The notes: a model not told the origin generated them from the letters alone. A stretch of DNA of 57,481 bases from Gloeocapsopsis crepidinum LEGE 06123 (GCF_015207655.1 NZ_JADEWN010000036.1:1-57481); one strand, 5' to 3'; positions 9,253 through 18,060 are shown, counted from the first letter of the stretch. Numbers and translations are program-made.

Positions 9253-10269
9253 ATGAAGGTGCTCCGAGGGTCTGCCGTGCTCAGTTCTGCAACTTTGACA
9301 CTTCAGTCAGCTCCTACTGCGGTTGCTGATAATAACCGTCTGCGTCTATTTTCTGGCTCTGCTAATGTACCGTTCTCCCAAGAAGTTGCTCGCTATTTGG
9401 GCATGGAACTGGGACCGATGATTAGAAAGCGCTTCGCAGATGGTGAACTTTACATTCAAATTCAAGAATCAATTCGCGGTTGCGATGTTTATCTTATTCA
9501 GCCGACTTGCCATCCCGTTAATGATAATCTGATGGAATTGCTGATTATGATCGATGCCTGTCGTCGGGCTTCGGCGCGGCAGATTACAGCAGTGATTCCC
9601 TACTATGGTTACGCGAGGGCTGATCGCAAAACGGCAGGGCGCGAGTCGATTACAGCTAAGTTGGTGGCTAACTTGATTACTCAAGCAGGCGCTAATCGCA
9701 TTGTAGCGATGGATTTGCACTCCGCGCAAATTCAAGGTTACTTTGATATTCCCTTTGACCATGTTTATGGTTCTCCAGTTCTGATTAATTACTTAGCTAG
9801 TAAGCAACTTGCTGACTTGGTGGTCGTTTCGCCTGATGTCGGAGGTGTTGCTAGAGCAAGAGCATTTGCGAAAAAGCTAGATGATGCACCACTCGCAATT
9901 ATCGATAAACGGCGTCAAGCACACAATGTTGCAGAAGTCCTCAATGTAATTGGTGACGTTGAAGGTAAAACTGCTGTGCTGGTAGACGATATGATTGATA
10001 CTGGCGGTACGATTACAGAAGGCGCCAAGTTATTACGCGAACAGGGAGCACGTCAGGTTTATGCTTGTGCGACGCATGCCGTGTTTTCACCACCAGCAGT
10101 GGAACGTTTATCGAGTGGGATATTTGAGGAAGTGATTGTCACTAATACAATTCCTGTCCCTGAAGATTATCGTTTTGCACAATTAACAGTACTCTCAGTG
10201 GCAAATCTCATCGGTGAAACCATCTGGCGCGTTCACGAAGATAGTTCAGTTAGTAGTATGTTTCGCTAA
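9253..10269 (+). CDS. prs: ribose-phosphate pyrophosphokinase (PRPP synthetase)
   Basis: It makes PRPP from ribose 5-phosphate and ATP for nucleotide, His, Trp and NAD synthesis. The 338-residue product carries the flexible catalytic loop YGYARADRKTAGRESITAK, the divalent-metal site DLHSAQIQGYFDIPFDH and the PRPP-binding loop VDDMIDTGGTI. The N-terminal extension of about 25 residues before NNRLRLFSGSAN is the usual cyanobacterial form. It is monocistronic, with a candidate -10 upstream and a strong hairpin just downstream. Confidence 0.97.
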   Translation: MKVLRGSAVLSSATLTLQSAPTAVADNNRLRLFSGSANVPFSQEVARYLGMELGPMIRKRFADGELYIQIQESIRGCDVYLIQPTCHPVNDNLMELLIMIDACRRASARQITAVIPYYGYARADRKTAGRESITAKLVANLITQAGANRIVAMDLHSAQIQGYFDIPFDHVYGSPVLINYLASKQLADLVVVSPDVGGVARARAFAKKLDDAPLAIIDKRRQAHNVAEVLNVIGDVEGKTAVLVDDMIDTGGTITEGAKLLREQGARQVYACATHAVFSPPAVERLSSGIFEEVIVTNTIPVPEDYRFAQLTVLSVANLIGETIWRVHEDSSVSSMFR

Positions 10270-10283
10270 TTAAAAAAGTATCT

Positions 10284-10304
10284 AAGGGGCAACAAATGCC
10301 CCTT
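10284..10304 (+). terminator. hairpin terminator after prs
   Basis: A perfect 8-bp stem AAGGGGCA / TGCCCCTT with loop ACAAA begins 15 bp after the prs stop. The following T run is weak (TTGCTTA), so termination is likely but not classic Rho-independent. Confidence 0.65.
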
Positions 10305-10335
10305 TGCTTACATTTGTGTCACAATTGAGGAACCA

Positions 10336-10526
10336 AAGATTTTTCCTACAAACGAACAGGCTCAAGTTTGTTTGCGAGCTTGTCAGATTCCAACTTTTAT
10401 TAAGACATTCGCTTATTCCAGTTCGATGATAAAACTGGAGATGTTTATCTTTTAGCAGGCGATGACTTGCAAATCATAGTTCCTCCTAACAAACCTTGGA
10501 GGTTTTTGGATGAAACAGAATTTTGA
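10336..10526 (+). pseudogene. decayed small cyanobacterial protein (DUF6888-like)
   Basis: An open stretch KIFPTNEQAQVCLRACQ (10336-10386) loses its frame. A second frame from 10413 gives LFQFDDKTGDVYLLAGDD, LQIIVPPNKPWRFLDETEF and a stop at 10524-10526. Together these follow the order of the short family I know as DUF6888 (PTxEQA...C...FDxxTGxxxxLAGDDxxIIVxPxGxWxF). At least one frameshift and the loss of the N-terminal start make it non-functional. The family number is from memory. It overlaps the next remnant by 17 bp, an operon-like arrangement. Confidence 0.6.
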
Positions 10527-10718
10527 AGAAATGAGTGTATTAGAGCATATGTTTTAAAGCATCGAGACGATCTTGAGGCTATTCTCACTCTTTTTCATCA
10601 TCCTCATCTGAAGGAAAATATTAAAGTAGCAGAAGCAACTCTGAAGCAAAGAATAGAGCATGAAAACTTATATAAAGAATTTACTCAACTATTGTCTACT
10701 GCTCTCATTTACAAATAA
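10510..10718 (+). pseudogene. decayed small cyanobacterial protein (DUF6887-like), frameshifted
   Basis: From the ATG at 10510 the frame reads MKQNFEEMSVLE and then stops. A frame change near 10545 restores RAYVLKHRDDLEAILTLFHH and a tail ending IKVAEATLKQRIEHENLYKE before the TAA at 10716-10718. The MKxNFExMxxxELRAYVLxHRDDxEA pattern is that of the small cyanobacterial DUF6887-type family, which normally follows the DUF6888-type gene. Its function is unknown. Its 3' end overlaps the convergent NUDIX gene by 10 bp. Confidence 0.65.
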
Positions 10719-11137
10719 TTTAAAAACTGCTCTGGTACTAGTTTGAGTTCTCCAGTTTTAAAACGATCGCACTCTACCCAAAGTGCAGTCTTTTTCCGTT
10801 TACCTTCTTTAAAATCAAGCGTATCTATTTGATAAAATTTGGGGTCTACAAAATCGCATTCATAGACAAAAAGAATTTCGTGACCTGGTTTATCGTTGTA
10901 AGTAAACAAACTTTCGTTACAGTCAAGGTAGCGAATATTGGTAATTTCCGCTTGAATTTCTTCGTAGAACTCCCGTTGTAAGGCTTCACGGCTAGTTTCT
11001 CCAAAATCAACACCGCCGCCCATGGCGCGATAAAAAGTTTGTTGCTTTCCAGGATCGTAGCCTTGAGAAAGAAAAACGCGTTCGCCATTTTTAACTATTC
11101 CCAAGGCTAATACCCGAATTTCACCAGGTTTGTGCAT
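10709..11137 (-). CDS. NUDIX hydrolase
   Basis: The 142-residue product has a good Nudix box, GGGVDFGETSREALQREFYEEI (residues about 41-62), in which the REFYEE glutamates bind the metal that catalyses diphosphate cleavage. The start MHKPGEIRVLALGIVKNGERVFL is normal for small ADP-ribose or nucleotide-type NUDIX proteins. The exact substrate cannot be inferred. Its ATG lies one base from the stop of the upstream DUF3531 gene, so the two are almost certainly translationally coupled. Confidence 0.9.
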   Translation of the reverse strand: MHKPGEIRVLALGIVKNGERVFLSQGYDPGKQQTFYRAMGGGVDFGETSREALQREFYEEIQAEITNIRYLDCNESLFTYNDKPGHEILFVYECDFVDPKFYQIDTLDFKEGKRKKTALWVECDRFKTGELKLVPEQFLNYL

Positions 11138-11138
11138 T

Positions 11139-11597
11139 TTAGTTGTTACTACCGTCGTAGATAAAACCAGAACGATCGCTATCTTCTACTGTCCAATCCT
11201 CGTTTTCACCACCAATAAATAACGTAGCAATACTGACATATTCCTTGCTCAGCTGCTTTAAGGCATTGATCAGAATATCAAGAGCGATCGCATCACTCGT
11301 CCCTATGTCAAACCAGCAACGTCCCCATGTTCCTTCATATTCAAATTCTCCCATGTTGTGCATGAGTGCCATCAAACTGTTATCAGCCGTCTGCTCGTCG
11401 TAATGCATATAGCTGAGATCGAGTCCTTGTTCTTGCACTTGCAGATTTTCTGCGTTGAATGCTCCAAGTTTACCTAAATAGAACCAAGAGTTAAACACTT
11501 CTTCGACATATCGTTTCTCCATTTCTGAAGGAACGGTAGCAAACTCTAACCAAATCCATACATCAAAAGGATCGAACTCACGGAACTGTACCTGCAT
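11139..11597 (-). CDS. DUF3531 family protein
   Basis: The 152-residue product begins MQVQFREFDPFDVWIWLEF and has the wording of DUF3531, a conserved family of cyanobacteria and plastids with no assigned function. It is acidic and soluble, with no membrane segment. It ends DRSGFIYDGSNN. It forms a two-gene unit with the NUDIX gene (1-bp gap). The family call is by recognition, not a search. Confidence 0.75.
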   Translation of the reverse strand: MQVQFREFDPFDVWIWLEFATVPSEMEKRYVEEVFNSWFYLGKLGAFNAENLQVQEQGLDLSYMHYDEQTADNSLMALMHNMGEFEYEGTWGRCWFDIGTSDAIALDILINALKQLSKEYVSIATLFIGGENEDWTVEDSDRSGFIYDGSNN

Positions 11598-11696
11598 TGT
11601 GTTTTGAGGTTAATGATTAACGGACATGGACAATACACCAATCTTAATTCAATTATCAGATGCAGTTGTTTTTAGTAATCGGCGATTAGCTTTTAA

Positions 11697-12617
11697 TTAA
11701 CTAGCACTACTGACACGCTGAAAAGTTCTACTTCGTTCGCGTTCAATTTGTTTGACCAAGCTAGATGGCAGTTGGTCTTTTTTGGCAAGCGATCGATCAA
11801 AATTCTCCACTGCGGCTTTTAATGCGGAGGGATTATTTTGCTTGTTGCCCTGTTCGGCAAGAATTTGAGCTTTGAGATAGTACAATTCAGGGTTATCAGG
11901 AGTTGCTTGTAAAGCCCGCTCTACATAAGTTAAAGCTTGCGCGTACTGATCCAAATCGCGATAGCCAATTGCCAAACCGCGATCTGCTAAATACCTTGGA
12001 CCAGCAAATTTTACTAATCGATCAATGGCGTCCTGTGGGCTAGAAAATGGCAGATTAACTGCTAGCATCAAATCCATATAGCCGCGCAGAAGATTCAGTT
12101 CTGGATCGTTAGGCGCAACGGCTTCTGCTTGATCTAAATAGGAGTAGACTTGTCTTAGCTCTGATAACGCTCGTGGCGTACCGCGAACAGTTCCCTCTCG
12201 AACTAAAGCGGCTGCACCTTGTAAAAAATGACCGACAGCAGCATATAAATTACCTCGCAGAGGATCTTGATTGATTAACTGTCTGCCAGTATCTAAGGTT
12301 CGCCTGCCATAGTTACTAAATGCGTTAATATCATCGTTCAATGTATATGCTAGTGAAGCTCTCATCGCATAAGCTAGAGGTTCATTGGGTTCGCTAGCCT
12401 CAGCTTGATTAAGATAATTTGCAGCTGCTTGATAATTACCCTGCTCGAATATGGCTCTAAATGCTGCTTCTGTGTTGTCGCCAATTTGACGTGGGTTAGT
12501 AGCACGGAACGGATCTTGAGCTAGAGTTGGATTAAACCCTAAGCTAAGTGTGACTAATGTTGTGCTAGCCAAAGCAGCAAACGTGTGTTGTACAGCAGAA
12601 AACCATTTTTTACGCAT
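11697..12617 (-). CDS. secreted TPR-repeat protein (Sll0314/Alr1548-like)
   Basis: About 306 residues. An N-terminal signal peptide (basic MRKKW, hydrophobic core to about residue 33, LAQ cleavage-like end) is followed by helical TPR-type pairs: AFRAIFEQGNYQAAANYLNQ, AYAMRASLAYTLNDD, QAEAVAPNDPELNLLRGYMD and ALTYVERALQATPDNPELYY. It resembles a conserved periplasmic TPR family of cyanobacteria whose function is not known. The ATG at 12617 is preceded by GAGAGG at good spacing and is preferred to the TTG at 12623. Confidence 0.8.
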   Translation of the reverse strand: MRKKWFSAVQHTFAALASTTLVTLSLGFNPTLAQDPFRATNPRQIGDNTEAAFRAIFEQGNYQAAANYLNQAEASEPNEPLAYAMRASLAYTLNDDINAFSNYGRRTLDTGRQLINQDPLRGNLYAAVGHFLQGAAALVREGTVRGTPRALSELRQVYSYLDQAEAVAPNDPELNLLRGYMDLMLAVNLPFSSPQDAIDRLVKFAGPRYLADRGLAIGYRDLDQYAQALTYVERALQATPDNPELYYLKAQILAEQGNKQNNPSALKAAVENFDRSLAKKDQLPSSLVKQIERERSRTFQRVSSAS

Positions 12618-12821
12618 AATCAACCTCTCGATTGTTCTCTGACTAATGCCTCAGCCTCAAATCGAGGACAGCAATGCCAAAATAAAAGCATCATGACAAA
12701 TTACGTTTGCCAAAATTACAGTACAAGAACTCATGAACTTTAAACCATTAGTAGTGTTCCCTATAAAAAGTTGAAAGCTCATATTTAGAAATTGGTCTGA
12801 ATTCTTTGGTACTCTTAACGG

Positions 12822-13541
12822 ATGCTCTACCTCAAAAATCTTATCTATCATCCTCCAGCAAGTCCAACTGCTATTCTCAAGTCAATTAATCTACAGTTAG
12901 CGCCCCAAACCTTAGGATTGATTATTGGGCGGAGTGGTTCGGGTAAAAGTACGCTATTAGAAATTTTATCTGGACTTGTTGAAGCAACGACAGGTCAAAT
13001 CTCTTGGCGAGATCAAGAACTTACTGCCGATTACCTACAACAACTAGCGGGCTTGGTTTTTCAATTTCCCGAACGTCATTTTTGTGGTGGTACGATTTTG
13101 GAGGAATTGCGCTTAGGACATCCTGAAATAGGCTCAGAACGAGTACGACAAGCTTTACAAGAAGTTGGATTAGAGCATTTATCTTTACACGCTGCACCTC
13201 ATGCTTTAAGTGGCGGACAGCAACGTCGTTTAGCATTGGCTGTACAACTGATTCGTCAACCACACTTACTTTTATTAGATGAGCCAACCGCTGGTTTAGA
13301 CTGGTCAATGCGGCGACAGCTAGTTAATTTGTTAGCAAAACTGAAACAACACTGGACGTTGTTAGTCGTGACTCACGATGCTAGCGATCTATTAAGCATC
13401 TCTGATAGTTGTTGGACGCTGAATCATGGAGTTTTGGAATCTATCCCCGATCCTGCTTTACTTAAAGCAAAAGCGCAAGGTGCGATCGCAATCAATAAAA
13501 TCTCAGTTGACAAAATTGAGGAAGCTTCAGAAGCAGGGTAG
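12822..13541 (+). CDS. energy-coupling-factor-type ABC transporter ATPase
   Basis: The 239-residue ATP-binding subunit has Walker A GRSGSGKST (about residues 37-45), a Q-loop VFQFPERHF typical of ECF (EcfA/CbiO) ATPases, signature LSGGQQRRLALA, Walker B LLLLDEPTAGLD and switch His in VVTHD. No membrane T or S component is encoded nearby, so its partner must be elsewhere and the cargo is unknown. It lies 31 bp upstream of rsmG on the same strand. Confidence 0.88.
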   Translation: MLYLKNLIYHPPASPTAILKSINLQLAPQTLGLIIGRSGSGKSTLLEILSGLVEATTGQISWRDQELTADYLQQLAGLVFQFPERHFCGGTILEELRLGHPEIGSERVRQALQEVGLEHLSLHAAPHALSGGQQRRLALAVQLIRQPHLLLLDEPTAGLDWSMRRQLVNLLAKLKQHWTLLVVTHDASDLLSISDSCWTLNHGVLESIPDPALLKAKAQGAIAINKISVDKIEEASEAG

Positions 13542-13572
13542 AGTTAGTAATGAATGACGAGCTAATTGAGGT

Positions 13573-14247
13573 ATGGTAACAACACCCCTGCTGCCGCAAA
13601 TGTTGGACGTATGGCAGCAAATGAATTGGCAACCGACAGCAGCACAACAAAAGAAGTTTCAACGCCTTTACGAATTGATTTTGGCAGGTAATCGTCAACT
13701 GAATTTAACGCGAATTACAGAACCAATCGAGTTTTGGGAAAAGCATTTGTGGGATTCACTGCGCGGAATTGTCCCCTTACTATCTACTCAAGACACTGAT
13801 ATTAAGGTCATTGATATTGGTACAGGTGCAGGTTTTCCAGGAATTCCTGTGGCGATCGCCCTTCCCAATCACGTTACCCTCCTCGACTCAACACGCAAGA
13901 AAATAACTTTTCTCGATAACCTCTTAGCAGAACTGAGCATTCAAAATGCGACTACTTTAGTGGGTAGAGCAGAAACTATTAATAAACTGCCTCAACATCA
14001 CCAAAGCTACGATGTTGCGCTCATTCGGGCTGTGGGTTCGCCATTGCTTTGCGCTGGGTATACCTTGCCATTCTTAAAACCAAATGGTTTAGCAATTCTC
14101 TATCGCGGACAGTGGACAGGTGATGAAACTGAAGCTTTGCAAACTAAGGTTAAGCAGTTGAGTGGTGTAGTTGAAAACATTGAAAAATTTACCACACCTC
14201 TAAGTCATAGTGTCCGCCATTGCGTATATCTACGTAAAATTTCATAG
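13573..14247 (+). CDS. rsmG: 16S rRNA (guanine527-N7)-methyltransferase
   Basis: RsmG (GidB) methylates G527 of 16S rRNA using SAM. The 224-residue product has the family's head NLTRITEPIEFWEKHLWDSL, the SAM-binding glycine motif VIDIGTGAGFPGIPVA (about residues 78-93), and LLDSTRKKITFLD. The motif VALIRAVGSPLLCAGY matches the conserved ARA-x-apl region. Length and start are normal. It probably shares a transcript with the ABC ATPase upstream. Confidence 0.95.
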   Translation: MVTTPLLPQMLDVWQQMNWQPTAAQQKKFQRLYELILAGNRQLNLTRITEPIEFWEKHLWDSLRGIVPLLSTQDTDIKVIDIGTGAGFPGIPVAIALPNHVTLLDSTRKKITFLDNLLAELSIQNATTLVGRAETINKLPQHHQSYDVALIRAVGSPLLCAGYTLPFLKPNGLAILYRGQWTGDETEALQTKVKQLSGVVENIEKFTTPLSHSVRHCVYLRKIS

Positions 14248-14280
14248 AGGTTTAGCAACGCCAAACCCCCAATAACATCC

Positions 14281-15030
14281 TTATGTTGTCTTTGTAACTT
14301 GTGCTAATCGCTGATTAATTTCATTCCAATTAACCACATTCCACCAAGCATTGAGATAATCTGCACGGCGATTTTGATACTTAAGGTAATAAGCGTGTTC
14401 CCACACATCATTACCCATAACCGGATAGTTGCCTTCCATAAAAGGACTATCTTGGTTTGCAGTACTGGTAATTTGGTAGTTGCCATCACGAGTACGGATT
14501 AACCAAGCCCAACCACTACCAAAACGCCCCTCACCAGCGGAATTGAATTGTTTTTTAAATTCTGCAAAGCTACCAAAATTTTGATTAATGACTGTAGCAA
14601 TTTGTCCTGTTGGTTCACCACCACCATCTGGACTCATAATTTGCCAAAACATTGTATGGTTGACGTGACCACCGCCATTATTGCGGATGGAAGTGCGAAT
14701 ATCTTCTGGAACGCGATCGAGATTGAATAAGAGTTGTTCTACAGTTCTACCTTTAAGTTCAGGATGCTTTTCTAGTGCGGCATTTAAGTTTTTGACATAA
14801 GTTGCATGGTGGCGATCGTGATGAAATCGCATTGTTGCAGCATCAATATGTGGTTCGAGTGCATTGTAGTCATAAGGTAAAGGTGGTAACTCGAAACTTC
14901 CACTGCTACTAGGAGGAGTTTCCGCAGCTAAAGCAGTCTTGAGTAAACTGTGCGGACGCAATGTATCAATTGCAACTGCACCAGCACTTGCTCCTAGTAT
15001 AAATAGGAAATTTCGCCGATTAAGAGTCAT
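14281..15030 (-). CDS. sodA: manganese superoxide dismutase with Tat signal peptide
   Basis: It converts superoxide to H2O2 and O2. The 249-residue product begins with a twin-arginine signal ([20 protein letters not shown]-x-A-like end near residue 36), so the mature enzyme is exported to periplasm, lumen or membrane. Metal ligands fall in [24 protein letters not shown] and [15 protein letters not shown]. The GGG-H-x-NH segment, GSGWAWL and EHAYYLKYQ context indicate the Mn rather than the Fe form (inference from known motif differences). It stands alone, convergent with rsmG. Confidence 0.93.
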   Translation of the reverse strand: MTLNRRNFLFILGASAGAVAIDTLRPHSLLKTALAAETPPSSSGSFELPPLPYDYNALEPHIDAATMRFHHDRHHATYVKNLNAALEKHPELKGRTVEQLLFNLDRVPEDIRTSIRNNGGGHVNHTMFWQIMSPDGGGEPTGQIATVINQNFGSFAEFKKQFNSAGEGRFGSGWAWLIRTRDGNYQITSTANQDSPFMEGNYPVMGNDVWEHAYYLKYQNRRADYLNAWWNVVNWNEINQRLAQVTKTT

Positions 15031-15172
15031 AAGTTATAGATGCTACTCAACTAATCAGATATCTTCTCAGTTCATACGAATAATACATCTATCGTTTACA
15101 TGATTCTTTAAATTATGAAAGAGAGGTCGGAGGTTAGAGTGAGAGGAAAGACTAAACTCAAATAAAGATCAA

Positions 15173-16354
15173 CTACTCTTGTGACAGTCGCTTGATAGCA
15201 GCACCACTTAATAATTGGTGTGCTTCTTGCAGAATAGTAGGAATATCTGCTGCATGGGGACTATTATTGAGACAATTTTGTAAATTGAGTTGATTGATTT
15301 TGGCAGCATTCGCACCTGGAAACCAGCTACCACCATTGCCTAAGAGGTTGTAGCGCATTTTTGCATATTCAATCATATCGTAGGCGATCGCTAAATTTCG
15401 CAACCATAAAATCACAGGAATATTCACATCGCCTGGTGTTTCACTGTGTTTAGGTAAACCAACGTGCCAGGTTTTTGCCCAGCTTTCTCCTAATGATGCG
15501 ATCGCAGCTTGTTCTAATCGTGCCAAAATGGGTGGTAACGTTTCATCAGCACTACCTAGTAGAGCGAAAGTTTTCAAGTGTTCGTCAAAATCTTGCGGAC
15601 GTGCTGCACCCACACTCAGCGTATGTACTTGGGAATGACTCAGACAGAATAGATTATTAAAAACAATAGGACTTAAAGGGGCGCATAAATCTACGAGTTT
15701 TTGTGGTGGTTTATAAAGCATTCCGCCTTTATCTGACGGACTAATAATAAACACGCCCATGTCGTGACGATTCGCTGCTTCAATTGCCACCCAGTTGTTT
15801 TGATTAATGTAGTACCAGTGTAGGTTAACGTAGTCAAATAAATTAGTTGCGATCGCATCCACAATAATATCTGTAGGTCCATGTGTAGAAAAACCAAGAA
15901 ACCTTACTTTCCCTTGGGCTTGTAGCTTTTGTAAGACTTCCACACAACCACCAAAGCGGACACTTTGCTGCAATGATTCAGGATCGTTGATGCCGTGAAT
16001 TGCGAGTAAATCTACATAGTCTAACCGTAGATTTTTAAGTGACTGCTCAAATTTTTGCTGAAATTCTCTGGTGTTGTCAGTCGGATTAATCTTAGTTTGA
16101 ACAATGATTTGTTCGCGGGGAAGGGTCGGCAAAATTTTTCCTAGCTGATACTCTGAAGTACCATAACCACGAGCAGTTTCGATGTGATTAATGCCAACTT
16201 CTACTGCTTTACGAATCGTTGCTTCCAGATTCTTTTGATTATTCCTGGGAATTTGCCATGCTGGGACATCTTGCCATTTAAATTGATAGCGCATTCCACC
16301 ACAGGAAAACACCGGCATTTGGATATTTGTGCGCCCAAATCGTCTGTATTGCAT
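15173..16354 (-). CDS. aldo/keto reductase
   Basis: The product is about 393 residues, beginning MQYRRFGRTNIQMPVFSCGG. The catalytic Tyr lies in ETARGYGTSEYQLGKILP, the Lys in IVQTKINPT, and DYVDLLAIHGIND gives the conserved His. Helical C-terminal residues (about 300-393) exceed the standard 320-residue barrel, as in the larger bacterial AKR group. No cysteine cluster for an Fe-S centre is seen. Substrate is unknown. The ATG at 16354 is chosen over a TTG at 16360. Confidence 0.85.
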   Translation of the reverse strand: MQYRRFGRTNIQMPVFSCGGMRYQFKWQDVPAWQIPRNNQKNLEATIRKAVEVGINHIETARGYGTSEYQLGKILPTLPREQIIVQTKINPTDNTREFQQKFEQSLKNLRLDYVDLLAIHGINDPESLQQSVRFGGCVEVLQKLQAQGKVRFLGFSTHGPTDIIVDAIATNLFDYVNLHWYYINQNNWVAIEAANRHDMGVFIISPSDKGGMLYKPPQKLVDLCAPLSPIVFNNLFCLSHSQVHTLSVGAARPQDFDEHLKTFALLGSADETLPPILARLEQAAIASLGESWAKTWHVGLPKHSETPGDVNIPVILWLRNLAIAYDMIEYAKMRYNLLGNGGSWFPGANAAKINQLNLQNCLNNSPHAADIPTILQEAHQLLSGAAIKRLSQE

Positions 16355-16442
16355 TACCAAATTTTGGATTTTTAGATTGAACTCCTATCTAGAATCTAAA
16401 AGTTATAAATTCTGCTGACAACTAAACCGAATATTTTGGAAT

Positions 16443-16628
16443 TTACAAACATTTTAGAGTCTTAATCCTGACATTTGAGTGGCAACAGTTCGGAGTCAAT
16501 TTGTTTAGTTCCAAAGTACCAACTATGAGCCATGTTTCTGAGTTAAGATTGCTAGTTACTTCTCGGCATCTACCACACGGTGCAAATAAGCAATATTCGC
16601 TCCCATTTGGTTGAAGCTCAACGTTAGT
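16443..16628 (-). pseudogene. cytidine/nucleoside-deaminase-like remnant
   Basis: An open 61-codon stretch without a start codon, in frame directly after the hicB stop, reads VELQPNGSEYCLFAPCGRCR followed by EVTSNLNSETWLIVGTLELN. The motif PCGRCRE is the zinc-binding PCxxC signature of cytidine-deaminase-type enzymes, but the upstream H/C-A-E half is missing. This looks like the decayed 3' end of such a gene. The call rests on one motif, so confidence is limited. Confidence 0.4.
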
Positions 16629-16835
16629 TTAAGCTTCTTTTGTCATTAACTCGTTTGGCATTGGTGCAGGGATTGAGTTTTCTTCTTGCAGCATCTCTAA
16701 GTGAAACTGAATGGCTTCTTTGATCAGGAATTCAACTTCCTCTCTGGTTTCAGCAACTGCTACACAGCCTGGTAGATCTGGAACGTATGCTCCGTAGCTA
16801 GTTTCTCCTTTTTCGATAACAACTTTATAACTCAT
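16629..16835 (-). CDS. hicB: HicB-type antitoxin
   Basis: The 68-residue product begins MSYKVVIEKGETSYGAYVPD and continues LPGCVAVAETREEVEFLIKEA, the partial RNase-H-like fold of HicB antitoxins (Y-x-A-x-x-PDLPGCxAxGxTxEEA). The short form lacks an obvious C-terminal DNA-binding helix. It lies 26 bp downstream of the HicA gene, the usual toxin-first order, and should neutralise HicA. Confidence 0.85.
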   Translation of the reverse strand: MSYKVVIEKGETSYGAYVPDLPGCVAVAETREEVEFLIKEAIQFHLEMLQEENSIPAPMPNELMTKEA

Positions 16836-16861
16836 TGCTCCTCTTCAAGTTGAGCCTGTCG

Positions 16862-17026
16862 CTAGATAATTTTTAGTGTACCAATAGGTACGTCAATACT
16901 CGGCCTACCTGCAACAGTGACAATGCCAGGTTTGCTTGGATGTTTGAAATGGCGGTGGCTACCATTAATGCGAGCGAGATACCAGCCGTCTTGCTGTAGT
17001 CGCTTAATGACTTCACGCACTTTCAT
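16862..17026 (-). CDS. hicA: HicA-type mRNA interferase toxin
   Basis: A 54-residue ORF, beginning MKVREVIKRLQQDGWYLARI and continuing NGSHRHFKHPSKPGIVTVAG, has the complete HicA double-stranded-RNA-binding-like fold with the catalytic His in G-S-H. HicA cleaves mRNA and tmRNA when not bound by HicB. It starts at the ATG at 17026 and ends TAG at 16862-16864. With hicB it forms a complete type II toxin-antitoxin pair next to a deaminase remnant, which fits small mobile cargo (inference). Confidence 0.88.
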   Translation of the reverse strand: MKVREVIKRLQQDGWYLARINGSHRHFKHPSKPGIVTVAGRPSIDVPIGTLKII

Positions 17027-17130
17027 AGATAGATGCCCCTTGTGAAGTACCTGATGCTAAATCTCTTCAAGATTACAGGGTAAACTTCCTGTTTCATCTG
17101 CCACTGTGTTAGGTACTTTTAAGGTTTCTA

Positions 17131-17841
17131 CTACATTTCCTTCACGACTGGCTTACCATCTTGAACTTCACCGATAAGAACTAAGTCTGTCACGCCGACA
17201 AAAATTCCGTTTTCTAAAACACCAGGGATGTTGTTGAGCGATTTTTCGAGATTTGCTGGATCGTCAATACTATCGAATTTTACATCTACCACCATGTTGC
17301 CTTGATCGGTGATCACAGGTCCAGCTTTTTTGACACCCATACGCAATTCTGGTTTACCACCAAGTTTCTCAATCGCCCGCATGACTGGAGAAATTGCCAT
17401 CGGAATAACTTCGACGGGAACTGCAAAGCTCGAACCCAAGCGATCTACAATTTTGGAGCTATCGACAACAACGATAAACTGATCGGCGAGGTAATCAACA
17501 ATTTTTTCGCGAGTATGCGCCGCACCACCACCTTTAATCAAGTTCTTTTGCGGATCGACTTCATCAGCGCCATCGATTGCAATATCAATATGATCCACTG
17601 CGTCTAGAGTCGTTAAAGGAATGCCATACTGTTTAGCGAGTACTTCTGCTTGAAAAGAGGTAGGAATACCAACAATATCTTTGAGTTCGCCAGACTTGAG
17701 GCGATCGCCTAAAAATTGAATTGTGTACGCTGTGGTTGACCCCGTCCCTAGCCCAACGATCGTACCAGATTGTACGCGATCGGCAGCAGCTTTACCGACT
17801 TCTTGCTTCATCAATTTTACGGGATCTACGCCTGCGGTCAT
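17131..17841 (-). CDS. rpiA: ribose-5-phosphate isomerase A
   Basis: RpiA interconverts ribose 5-phosphate and ribulose 5-phosphate in the Calvin and pentose-phosphate cycles. The 236-residue product has [11 protein letters not shown] (phosphate loop), [20 protein letters not shown] (active site with Asp/Glu/Lys) and the LGS...PVEVIPMA motif. The ATG at 17841 has a GAGGAG Shine-Dalgarno at 8-bp spacing and is preferred to a TTG at 17847. Confidence 0.95.
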   Translation of the reverse strand: MTAGVDPVKLMKQEVGKAAADRVQSGTIVGLGTGSTTAYTIQFLGDRLKSGELKDIVGIPTSFQAEVLAKQYGIPLTTLDAVDHIDIAIDGADEVDPQKNLIKGGGAAHTREKIVDYLADQFIVVVDSSKIVDRLGSSFAVPVEVIPMAISPVMRAIEKLGGKPELRMGVKKAGPVITDQGNMVVDVKFDSIDDPANLEKSLNNIPGVLENGIFVGVTDLVLIGEVQDGKPVVKEM

Positions 17842-17958
17842 TCGCAAAACTCCTCAAGGTAAAAATTAGCTATAGTTCATCTTACCGTCGAGCGCGAACA
17901 GGCAATATACATAAACCACATTTAATATTGAGTGGAGCAACCTAATTGAAGAGATTAT

Positions 17959-18060
17959 TTAATTGTTCTGTGTGGCAAAGACACGCCACATGACAAAAAC
18001 TGTAAATCCTATATAAGACAGTACTGTTAGCCAGTCTTGCCAACTACTATAGTTATCCAT
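17959..18060 (-). CDS. possible 33-residue single-span membrane protein
   Basis: A short ORF (ATG at 18060, TAA at 17959) encodes MDNYSSWQDWLTVLSYIGFT followed by VFVMWRVFATQNN. One hydrophobic helix (about residues 11-27) is followed by a basic residue, like many small thylakoid or plasma-membrane proteins. No clear Shine-Dalgarno precedes it. I do not recognise the family. It could be real because the composition is protein-like, but there is no other support. Confidence 0.35.
   Translation of the reverse strand: MDNYSSWQDWLTVLSYIGFTVFVMWRVFATQNN

Noticed and set aside
14248-14280. Hairpin after rsmG (GGTTT/AAACC)
   Set aside because: The stem has only 5 bp plus a mismatch and no T run.
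17034-17130. Short frame ending ETGSLPCNLEEI between rpiA and hicA
   Set aside because: No start codon and no family match; too short to call.
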